Assembly: GCF_900460315.1 (NCBI RefSeq)
Contig: NZ_UHIO01000001.1
Location: 1,951,501-2,015,500, forward strand
DNA: 64,000 nt
Direction: 5' to 3'
Origin: Veillonella criceti
GTDB taxonomy: Bacteria; Bacillota; Negativicutes; Veillonellales; Veillonellaceae
Both the position numbers and the translations under genes were made by a program. How positions within the stretch are numbered: the first letter of the stretch is position 1; each line of letters starts with the position of its first letter. A model generated the notes under the pieces. It was not told the DNA's origin and ran no database searches. It was given only the letters and a program-made list of their open reading frames with translations. Positions 55,496 to 62,449 of the stretch are shown here, in pieces.

Positions 55496-56254
55496 ATGAT
55501 TGAGATACAAAATGTGAGAAAATCCTTCGGGAATCGTGAAATTTTGAAGGGCATAGATATAACGGTACCGACAGGGTCGGTTACTGTTATTCTGGGGCCT
55601 TCAGGGAGTGGTAAAACTACATTTTTACGGACGCTTAACTTTTTAGAAAAAGCGGATGCTGGAAAAATGACCTTGAATGATGTGACGGTAGACTTACATA
55701 ATGCATCAAAGAAAGAAATATTACATATTCGTCGCAACACATCTATGGTATTTCAGATGTATAATCTATTTTCTAATATGACGGCTCTTGAAAATGTTAT
55801 GGAAGGGCTTGTGACTGTTAAAGGGATGAAAAAATCGGAAGCTCGTATTAAAGCTGAAAAATGTTTGGAAGCAGTTGGGATGAAAGACTTTGCAGATTAT
55901 TATCCCGTACAACTATCTGGAGGTCAACAACAGCGTGTTGGTATAGCCCGGGCGATTGCAATGGATCCGGCTGTCATATTATTTGACGAACCAACCAGTG
56001 CGCTTGATCCTGAACTTGTGGGTGAAGTGTTGGGGGCGATTAAAACGATTGCTCGTGAAATGCATGTTACCATGATTGTCGTTACCCATGAGATTGGCTT
56101 TGCTAAAGAAGTAGCTGATCAAGTTATCTTTATGGAACAAGGTGTTGTAGTAGAACAAGGAACGGCCAAAGAAGTGATTAGTAATCCTCGTGAAGAGCGT
56201 ACTCGCCAATTTTTAAATCGCTACTTAGGACAGTGGGAGGATTATGTAATATGA
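55496..56254 (+). CDS. amino-acid ABC transporter ATP-binding protein
   Basis: A 252-residue ATPase. Walker A is GPSGSGKTT, the signature [14 protein letters not shown], and Walker [21 protein letters not shown]; Thr-His of the switch region is [15 protein letters not shown]. This is the GlnQ/TcyN type. The start is ATG 55496, after GTAGAGGATTCT. A 93-base gap separates it from permease 2, and its stop overlaps the acetyltransferase start (ATGA). Confidence 0.93.
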   Translation: MIEIQNVRKSFGNREILKGIDITVPTGSVTVILGPSGSGKTTFLRTLNFLEKADAGKMTLNDVTVDLHNASKKEILHIRRNTSMVFQMYNLFSNMTALENVMEGLVTVKGMKKSEARIKAEKCLEAVGMKDFADYYPVQLSGGQQQRVGIARAIAMDPAVILFDEPTSALDPELVGEVLGAIKTIAREMHVTMIVVTHEIGFAKEVADQVIFMEQGVVVEQGTAKEVISNPREERTRQFLNRYLGQWEDYVI

Positions 56255-56814
56255 GTCAAACTGATGTAGATAATCAAAATATGGATAAACAAGTTAAGTC
56301 AATTCGTATTGAATCACTTGATAATCTTACGTATCGTCAATTGACTGAGGCTGATGGAGCTGTGTATTACCAAGTTCTTCATGAGGGGTATGCTAGCAAT
56401 TTAGAGTATGGTGTTGATTTTTCAGCTAGTCATATGACTGAAGTAGATGCTACAGCTTGGCTGAGGGAACATCCTACATATGGTTTATTTGTAGCCGAGC
56501 AATTAGCGAGTTCCATTACCTTGCGTATGCCATGGGGGCCGAAGCCAGGGCCGCGGGAGTATCCGCATATTGGTCATTTTGTAACGTCACCACATTTCAA
56601 AAATCAAGGCTATGCAAAGAAATTGCTTCAATGGTTAGAATCAGAGGTTTTGCATAATCAGTTAAAGGCCCCATTAGTTACTTTGGGCACGGCGGATACA
56701 CATCCCTGGCTTAAGGATATGTATATAAGTTTAGGGTTCACGATTACGAAAGTAATGCAACTGCCGGGACTTACACATCAAACAATTTATTTTGAAAAGA
56801 AAATTTCACAATAA
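56251..56814 (+). CDS. GNAT family N-acetyltransferase
   Basis: A 187-residue acetyltransferase. An N-terminal extension of about 30 residues precedes the GNAT fold. Motif A includes [23 protein letters not shown] (the Q/R-x-x-G-x-A acetyl-CoA loop) and the C-terminal strand [13 protein letters not shown]-type segment [12 protein letters not shown]. Start ATG 56251 overlaps the ATPase stop by four bases. It ends the GST/PrpD/ABC operon. An amino-acid-type substrate imported by the transporter is likely, as with YxeL in Bacillus; this is inference. Confidence 0.85.
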   Translation: MSQTDVDNQNMDKQVKSIRIESLDNLTYRQLTEADGAVYYQVLHEGYASNLEYGVDFSASHMTEVDATAWLREHPTYGLFVAEQLASSITLRMPWGPKPGPREYPHIGHFVTSPHFKNQGYAKKLLQWLESEVLHNQLKAPLVTLGTADTHPWLKDMYISLGFTITKVMQLPGLTHQTIYFEKKISQ

Positions 56815-56891
56815 GGCAGTAATAGAAATATTTTATATATAATATTTAATAAGGTAAGCTAGGTGTTAGCAAAAATTTGTGGTATACTGCA

Positions 56892-57070
56892 GTGGGAGAT
56901 AGTATTCTGCGGAAACTATACTCTATCTGACACACAATGCTTCATGTATATAGACGAGAGACAGTCTCACCATGTAGGGGCAATCTATAGGATGCTTCAT
57001 ACAGTTCGGAGAGGCTTAGTTTGCCTATTTTTAGTGTTCGATGGATACGCTCCTCGAGCACTTTTTTTAT
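56892..57070 (+). ncRNA. candidate structured RNA or leader upstream of panD
   Basis: The 362-base gap between the acetyltransferase gene and panD holds a likely transcript start near TGTGGTATACT (-10 at 56883-56888). It is followed by a hairpin AGATAGTAT/ATACTCTATCT, the palindrome GAGACAGTCTC, TATAGA/TCTATA and two copies of ATGCTTCAT (about 56938 and 56992). A terminator AGTGTTCGA/TCGAGCACT with T7 ends it at 57033-57068. The segment CAGTTCGGAGAGGCTTAGTTTGCC-like resembles part of 6S RNA, but I cannot establish homology. It could be a small RNA or a panD attenuator. No open frame with a ribosome site fits. Confidence 0.5.
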
Positions 57071-57176
57071 TGCTTATTGTTGATGGTTGTTAGTTTTGGT
57101 TGTGACGTAAATATATGTAACAAATAGCGTTAGCCTGAGAACATCATAGGGATAAGTATTGATAAAGGAGATAAAA

Positions 57177-57569
57177 ATGATACGTGAAGTGTTAGCTGGT
57201 AAGATTCATCGTGCTACGGTGACTCAAGCCGAGCTTGATTATGTAGGAAGTATTACTGTAGATTCAGAATTATTAAAAGCCGCAGGTATTTATGAATATC
57301 AAAAAGTAGACATTGTTAATATTAATAATGGTGAACGATTTCAAACTTATACTATTTGTGGAGAACCTAATAGTGGTGTTATTTGTTTGAATGGAGCGGC
57401 TGCTCGTTGTGCCTGCACAGGGGACATGATTATTATTATGGCCTATGGGCAATTAGATGACGAAGCGATTGAACATCATAAACCGTCCGTTGTGTTTGTG
57501 GATGAAAAGAATGCCATTGTAAGAGTAACGAATTATGAGAAACATGGTTTGTTAGCTGATATGAAGTAA
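57177..57569 (+). CDS. panD: aspartate 1-decarboxylase
   Basis: A 130-residue pyruvoyl enzyme making beta-alanine for pantothenate. The self-cleavage site is Gly24-Ser25 in YVGSI, and the N-terminus [20 protein letters not shown] is canonical. [18 protein letters not shown] also matches. The ATG at 57177 follows AAAGGAGATAAAA. It begins the panD-panC-transporter unit. Confidence 0.95.
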   Translation: MIREVLAGKIHRATVTQAELDYVGSITVDSELLKAAGIYEYQKVDIVNINNGERFQTYTICGEPNSGVICLNGAAARCACTGDMIIIMAYGQLDDEAIEHHKPSVVFVDEKNAIVRVTNYEKHGLLADMK

Positions 57570-57627
57570 TTGTGCTGTCAGAGCAGAGCTATCTTCACAA
57601 ACATAAGTCATGAAAGGACGGATTAGT

Positions 57628-58497
57628 ATGAAAATTATAACGACGATTGCTGAGGTGCGTGCTATTGTTAAAGAATGGCGCCGTGCTGGTGAGACGGTAG
57701 GCTTTGTACCTACTATGGGATATTTACATGAAGGTCATGCTTCATTAATTAGTCGGGCGGTAGCTGACAATGATCATGTTGTAGTCTCTACATTTGTTAA
57801 TCCGACTCAATTTGGGCCAACGGAAGATTTGGAGGCATACCCTCGTGATGAAGCGCGTGATGCCGCCTTGTGTGAAGGTATGGGCGCAGATATTATGTTT
57901 CGTCCAGACCCTGCTGAAATGTATAATAATCCTAAAGTATCCGTTGTTGTTAACGATATGAATGAACATCTGTGTGGGCTTAGTCGCCCTATTCATTTTC
58001 ATGGTGTATGTACAGTCGTTACTAAATTATTTAATATTGTGACACCGGATACAGCTTATTTTGGTGAAAAAGATGCGCAACAATTGGCAATTATTCGTAA
58101 AATGGTTCAAGATTTGAATATGCCATTAGAAATTGTTGGCTGCCCTATCGTACGAGAGGCGGATGGACTTGCTAAATCTTCGCGCAATACCTATTTATCA
58201 TCAACGGAACGAGAAGCCGCACTTTGTTTATCACGAAGTATTTTTTATGGCCAGGAACAAATTAAAGCGGGGATGCGGGCTAATGATTTAGAACAGGCTA
58301 TGAAAGAAATAATTGCTAAAGAGCCATTAGCTAGAATTGAGTATGTGAAGGTAGTAGATGCTCTTACAATGAATGATATAGAAATCATTGATCGGCCTGT
58401 ATTAATCGCTGTGGCGGTGTATATTGGCAAAACCCGCTTGATAGATAATTTTAGTTTTGATCCTAAGATAAATACTACACCATCTAAAAATAAATAG
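57628..58497 (+). CDS. panC: pantothenate synthetase
   Basis: A 289-residue ATP-dependent ligase joining pantoate and beta-alanine. The HIGH-like VPTMGYLHEGHASLI, FVNPTQFGPTEDLEAYPRD, YFGEKDAQQLAIIRKM and the KMSKS-like KSSRNTYLS are visible. The ATG at 57628 follows AAAGGACGGATTAGT. No panB or panE is adjacent, so pantoate may be supplied from outside or by genes elsewhere. Confidence 0.96.
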   Translation: MKIITTIAEVRAIVKEWRRAGETVGFVPTMGYLHEGHASLISRAVADNDHVVVSTFVNPTQFGPTEDLEAYPRDEARDAALCEGMGADIMFRPDPAEMYNNPKVSVVVNDMNEHLCGLSRPIHFHGVCTVVTKLFNIVTPDTAYFGEKDAQQLAIIRKMVQDLNMPLEIVGCPIVREADGLAKSSRNTYLSSTEREAALCLSRSIFYGQEQIKAGMRANDLEQAMKEIIAKEPLARIEYVKVVDALTMNDIEIIDRPVLIAVAVYIGKTRLIDNFSFDPKINTTPSKNK

Positions 58498-58520
58498 GCC
58501 GAGGCCAGAGGAGGAAGCTT

Positions 58521-59510
58521 ATGAATACATTTGTAGCTATCTTGCAACGCATTACGGGGATGATTATTAAGTATATTGGTGTCATTATTATTGCGTTTAC
58601 GATTTGGGCCTGTTGGACTCCTAATGTTTTTAGTTGGACTGTTAGTTATACGTCTATTTTTCTAGGTGTTGCTATGTTTGGGATGGGGCTTTCTATTAAG
58701 GCACAAGATTTCAAAATTGTATGGGCTAATCCTAAGGAAATTTTGTTAGGTGGCGTCTTATTGCAATATACTATTATGCCTATTACAGCCTATATACTTT
58801 GTCAGGCTTTGCAATTGCCGACAGATATTGCAATTGGTGTTATCTTAGTAGGGTGTTGTCCAGGGGGCACAGCGAGTAATGTAATTACGTATATTGCTAA
58901 AGGTGATGTTGCGTTATCCGTGGGGATGACGATTGCCTCTACGTTGCTAGCGCCTTTGATTACCCCATTTCTTATTTTTTCATTAGGGGGTACTTGGGTA
59001 GATGTATCCTTTTTAGCCCTGGTCATGTCTGTTATTAAGGTGGTATTAATACCTGTCCTAGTAGGTATTGTGATTCATCATTTCTTTGGTAAAAAATTAG
59101 AGGCCTTATTGGCTTGTATGCCTTTAGTTTCATCCATAGCCATTGTTATGATTATTGCCGGTATTATATCTGTGAATGTTAGTAAAATTTTTACGGCTGG
59201 GATATTAGTGTTAGCCGTTGTTATGCTACATAATTTGATTGGTATGGGATTGGGACTTATAGCGTCAAAAATTTTGCGTACTACCTATCCTAAAGCGACC
59301 GCCATTGCCATTGAAGTGGGAATGCAAAATAGTGGGCTGGCTGTATCTTTAGCGACGTTGCACTTTGCTATGAATCCATTAGCTACGTTGCCAGGCGCTA
59401 TTTTCAGTGTATGGCATAATATTTCTGGTGCTATCTTTGCGTCTATACGCCAAAGGCATAAGGGGGACGAAGTAGCGATGCCTACTGATTTTGTAGGAGA
59501 ATCTGAATAG
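58521..59510 (+). CDS. bile acid:sodium symporter family transporter (PanS-like)
   Basis: A 329-residue membrane protein with about nine to ten helices. GVALFGMGL-type segment GVAMFGMGLSIKAQDF and VGCCPGGTASNVITYIAKGDVALSVGM (the sodium-site crossover) place it in the BASS family. PanS of Salmonella, a BASS member, carries ketopantoate/pantoate. Its position 24 bases after panC makes a pantoate or ketopantoate importer likely. The N-terminal 30 residues form an additional hydrophobic stretch. Confidence 0.85.
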   Translation: MNTFVAILQRITGMIIKYIGVIIIAFTIWACWTPNVFSWTVSYTSIFLGVAMFGMGLSIKAQDFKIVWANPKEILLGGVLLQYTIMPITAYILCQALQLPTDIAIGVILVGCCPGGTASNVITYIAKGDVALSVGMTIASTLLAPLITPFLIFSLGGTWVDVSFLALVMSVIKVVLIPVLVGIVIHHFFGKKLEALLACMPLVSSIAIVMIIAGIISVNVSKIFTAGILVLAVVMLHNLIGMGLGLIASKILRTTYPKATAIAIEVGMQNSGLAVSLATLHFAMNPLATLPGAIFSVWHNISGAIFASIRQRHKGDEVAMPTDFVGESE

Positions 59511-59573
59511 GCGATTTTTTGACGATTCTATACTAAAATGTAATATTATTAATTCATTATTCGTAAATGATAA

Positions 59574-59601
59574 TTGACACTCTTATGAAACGATGTAAAA
59601 T
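59574..59601 (+). promoter_or_regulatory. probable cstA promoter
   Basis: TTGACA (59574-59579), 16 bases, TAAAAT (59596-59601). It implies a leader of over 300 bases before cstA. Confidence 0.6.
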
Positions 59602-59607
59602 GGGTAT

Positions 59608-59924
59608 ATGAAAGATTGCATTTTGGCATAAGTGTGTAATAATGATTAATATTTTTTAGAATTGTAGAAAATAATTAAGCATTTTATGATTTGTGTCATC
59701 GGGAGGATGTAATCACAGCTAGACACTGGGCCATACAATGTCAGTTTGTGAACTCTAATTTAGGTTGTTTATGAGCGGAGATATGGACTTATGTCTTGAA
59801 GAATAGACGCTCCCTTAATAACAACATTGCTTGTGGGGACACATCGATTATTATTTTGTTCTTATTTTTTATGAATGTGAGCCATCACCTTCAGTGTTGT
59901 TATAAACACTGGAGGTGTTTTTTT
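59608..59924 (+). promoter_or_regulatory. cstA leader with terminator that buries the ribosome binding site
   Basis: The long leader has several pairing segments: CACA/TGTG and ACTG/CAGT around 59715-59755, and GAGCG/CGCTC around 59773-59814. It ends in a hairpin CACCTTCAGTGTT (59886-59898) / AACACTGGAGGTG (59905-59917), 13 pairs with one G-U, followed by T7 (59918-59924). The 3' arm contains GGAGGTG, the cstA ribosome site. The layout is that of an attenuator or riboswitch controlling both termination and translation. I do not recognise a known riboswitch or T-box motif. Confidence 0.6.
59886..59924 (+). terminator. intrinsic terminator overlapping the cstA ribosome site
   Basis: A 13-pair stem with a six-base loop and T7 tail; the start codon GTG follows at once. 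Because the gene must be expressed, the hairpin has to be conditional or leaky. Confidence 0.75.
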
Positions 59925-61763
59925 GTGGAAATGAATGGTTTGTATTTAGTAATTGCCTCGGCGTGTATCCTCGTCCTAGCGTATCGCTTTTACGGGGCGT
60001 TCCTCGCGTCAAAGGTATTGGTGTTAGACCAATTTCGTCCAACACCAGCGGTCGTTCATAATGACGGCCATGACTATGTACCTACAAATAAGTGGGTTAC
60101 CTTTGGTCATCACTTTGCGGCTATTGCTGGTGCCGGTCCATTAGTAGGTCCTGTTATTGCGGCGCAATTTGGGTATTTACCAGGTCTACTTTGGATTTTA
60201 ATTGGCTCGGTAGTAGCTGGTGCAGTGCATGACATGGTCATCTTATTTGCGTCAGTTCGTTATGACGGTAAATCGATTGCTGACATTGCGAAAGAAGAAA
60301 TTTCCAATTTAGCGAGTGTAGGGGCTATGTTAGCAACGTTGTTCTTGCTTATCATTACATTAGCAGGGATGGCCGTAGTAGTTGCAAATGCACTTCATAA
60401 CTCTGCTTGGGGTTTCTTCTCTGTAAGTATGACAATTCCAATTGCTATTTTTGTTGGTATTTACTTACGTTGGTTACGACCTGGTAAAATTCAGGAAGCT
60501 ACTGTAATTGGCGTAGCACTTATCTTTGCAGCTATCTTTTATGGTCCTGAAGTTGCGGCATCTCAATATGCTTCTTGGTTTACCTATGATTTGCAAACAA
60601 TTGAAATCATGTTAGCTGTTTATGGTTTTTTTGCTGCTGCATTACCAGTTTGGTTGTTATTAGCACCTCGTGATTATTTATCTACCTATTTGAAAATTGG
60701 TACTATTGGTGCGTTAGCACTTGGTATTATTATCGTAATGCCAGTCATTCAGATGCCAGCGGTGACTCAATTCATTCATGGTGGTGGCCCTGTATTAAAA
60801 GGATCGGTTTTCCCATTCATCTTTATTACCATCGCTTGTGGTGCTTTGTCTGGTTTCCATACCGTAATTGCTACCGGTACTACACCTAAGATGATTACAA
60901 ATGAACGTGAAATTTTACCTATCGGTTATGGTGCTATGCTTACCGAAGCGTTCATTGCTATGATGGCATTGATTGCAGCTACAGCTTTACATCCAGATGA
61001 TTATTTTGCCATTAATTCAACGGCTGAATCTTTCAAAACATTAGGCTTACAGGTTCATGAATTACCAGCTTTATCCGCTATGGTTGGGGAAGATTTAATG
61101 CATCGTCCAGGCGGTGCAGTATCTTTGGCTGTTGGTATGGCTCATATTTTCTCTAAATTGCCTAATATGGACCATTTAATGGGCTACTGGTATCATTTCT
61201 GTATTATGTTTGAAGCTTTATTTATCATGACATTAATTGATGCGGGTACTCGTGTAGGTCGTTACTTATTACAGGAATTATTAGGTCGCTTCTACAAACC
61301 ACTTGAAAACGTTAACTGGGCACCTGGTGTATACGGTTGTGCGGCCCTTATCTGTATTATGTGGGGATATCTTGTATTACAAGGTAATATTGGTATTATT
61401 TGGCCATTATTTGGTGTATCGAATCAGTTGTTAGGGACTATGACCTTAGCTGTTAGTACTACTGTTATTATGCGTCTTGGTCATAAACGTTACGCTTGGG
61501 TAACTGCTGTCCCTTGTTTCTTTATGGCTATTATCGCTATCGCTGCTGATTTTGAAAATGTATTCTATAGCTACATTCCAGCAGGTAAATGGACACTTGT
61601 TGCTTTTAGTTTAGTTATGTTCCTTATGATTGTAATTGTGCTTGTAGAAGCAATTCGTAGCTGGATTCGTTTAGCTAAAATGCCACAAAGTTATCGTACA
61701 CAAGAAGAAATTGAAGCAGAGAGCCTCAAAAAATATGGCGCTCCTAATGTAGAAATAAAATAA
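59925..61763 (+). CDS. cstA: carbon starvation protein CstA family transporter
   Basis: A 612-residue inner-membrane protein with about 16-18 helices. FVPTNKWVTFGHHFAAIAGAGPLVGPVIAAQ-type sequence (residues about 45-75), GAVHDMVILFASVRYDGKSI and GCGALSGFHTVIATGTTPK-like ACGALSGFHTVIATGTTPKM are family hallmarks. CstA proteins import peptides or pyruvate. I chose GTG 59925 (MEMNGLYL), seven bases after GGAGGTG; the ATG at 59931 is 13 bases away. An open frame continues upstream through the leader but is not expected to be translated. Its own terminator follows. Confidence 0.93.
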   Translation: MEMNGLYLVIASACILVLAYRFYGAFLASKVLVLDQFRPTPAVVHNDGHDYVPTNKWVTFGHHFAAIAGAGPLVGPVIAAQFGYLPGLLWILIGSVVAGAVHDMVILFASVRYDGKSIADIAKEEISNLASVGAMLATLFLLIITLAGMAVVVANALHNSAWGFFSVSMTIPIAIFVGIYLRWLRPGKIQEATVIGVALIFAAIFYGPEVAASQYASWFTYDLQTIEIMLAVYGFFAAALPVWLLLAPRDYLSTYLKIGTIGALALGIIIVMPVIQMPAVTQFIHGGGPVLKGSVFPFIFITIACGALSGFHTVIATGTTPKMITNEREILPIGYGAMLTEAFIAMMALIAATALHPDDYFAINSTAESFKTLGLQVHELPALSAMVGEDLMHRPGGAVSLAVGMAHIFSKLPNMDHLMGYWYHFCIMFEALFIMTLIDAGTRVGRYLLQELLGRFYKPLENVNWAPGVYGCAALICIMWGYLVLQGNIGIIWPLFGVSNQLLGTMTLAVSTTVIMRLGHKRYAWVTAVPCFFMAIIAIAADFENVFYSYIPAGKWTLVAFSLVMFLMIVIVLVEAIRSWIRLAKMPQSYRTQEEIEAESLKKYGAPNVEIK

Positions 61764-61800
61764 TTTATATTATGAATATGGTTTGAATGACATTTACCAT

Positions 61801-61846
61801 AAAAATAACCGCTTTGAGCTCGAAAGAGCTTGAGGCGGTTATTTTT
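61801..61846 (+). terminator. intrinsic terminator after cstA
   Basis: AAATAACCGC...GAGCT / AGAGCT...GGCGGTTATTTTTG hairpin with T5, about 40 bases after the cstA stop. Confidence 0.92.
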
Positions 61847-61985
61847 GTGTTCGTATTTTTTATATATGATTTAAGTTATGATGTATAATCGATTATTCGA
61901 AAAAAATAGATATTATTTCAAGAAAATGAAACTATTATGAGATATAGATATAATTGAATGTAAAAAAATAGTAAAAATGTCTTGT

Positions 61986-61993
61986 GGGGGGGG
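61986..61993 (+). repeat. G8 homopolymer run
   Basis: Eight consecutive G in a very AT-rich stretch, followed by ATTTTTG. Runs of this length can change by slippage. It lies 457 bases before the adhesin start codon, outside any gene. Confidence 0.8.
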
Positions 61994-62014
61994 ATTTTTG
62001 TGCTATTATTTCTT

Positions 62015-62035
62015 TGGAAAGTGGAAAGTGGAAAG
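62015..62035 (+). repeat. tandem repeat TGGAAAG, three copies
   Basis: Three exact seven-base copies, 22 bases after the G8 run. It may change copy number by slippage. Its distance from the adhesin gene leaves its role unknown. Confidence 0.8.
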
Positions 62036-62211
62036 AGATCTTGGGAGTATATTGTAATTTATTAAATATTTGTATTTTAATCATTAGCAAATACTAGTAA
62101 ATTAGTAATACACACAACATTTAACACATAAAATAATATAGATATGTACTCAAAGATGCTTCCCTTTTTGATGTCGGCCATAAGTTTAGTGATATTGTGA
62201 AACGTAGAGGC

Positions 62212-62248
62212 TCCCATTTGTGAGATTCCTCATGAATGGGATTTTTTT
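62212..62248 (+). terminator. terminator-like hairpin, possible end of a small RNA
   Basis: TCCCATT...TGAG / CTCA...AATGGGA with a T7 tail. It lies 200 bases before the adhesin gene and 400 bases after the cstA terminator, so it must end a short transcript of its own or act on adhesin transcription. Confidence 0.65.
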
Positions 62249-62449
62249 CTAGCTTATAACTCACTATTTCACTATACATTTGGTTAGAGAATCATATAAC
62301 TTTGAGGATTAATTTTGTTGATTATTATTCAAGTATTATCACATTATATGATTCGATTATTTGCGTGAATATTTTGTGTTAGAGGATATTAACTTTGGCG
62401 ATGGCTTTAATAGTTAGTATCAAAAGTGGAAGAAAGGGTGAATTTTAGC

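Larger units (their letters stand above)
61847..62449 (+). other. intergenic region upstream of the autotransporter: nothing coding seen
   Basis: About 600 AT-rich bases with no credible gene. It holds a G8 run (61986-61993), a three-copy tandem repeat of TGGAAAG (62015-62035) and a terminator-like hairpin (62212-62248). The adhesin gene's promoter is probably in the last 200 bases. Confidence 0.6.

Noticed and set aside
56863-57093. 76-codon open frame ahead of panD
   Set aside because: It starts with GTG without a ribosome site and spans a hairpin-rich stretch with a terminator; a structured RNA explains it better.
59796-59924. Longer cstA reading frame beginning 43 codons upstream
   Set aside because: The added residues do not match CstA, lie before and within the terminator hairpin, and the good ribosome site is directly before the GTG at 59925.
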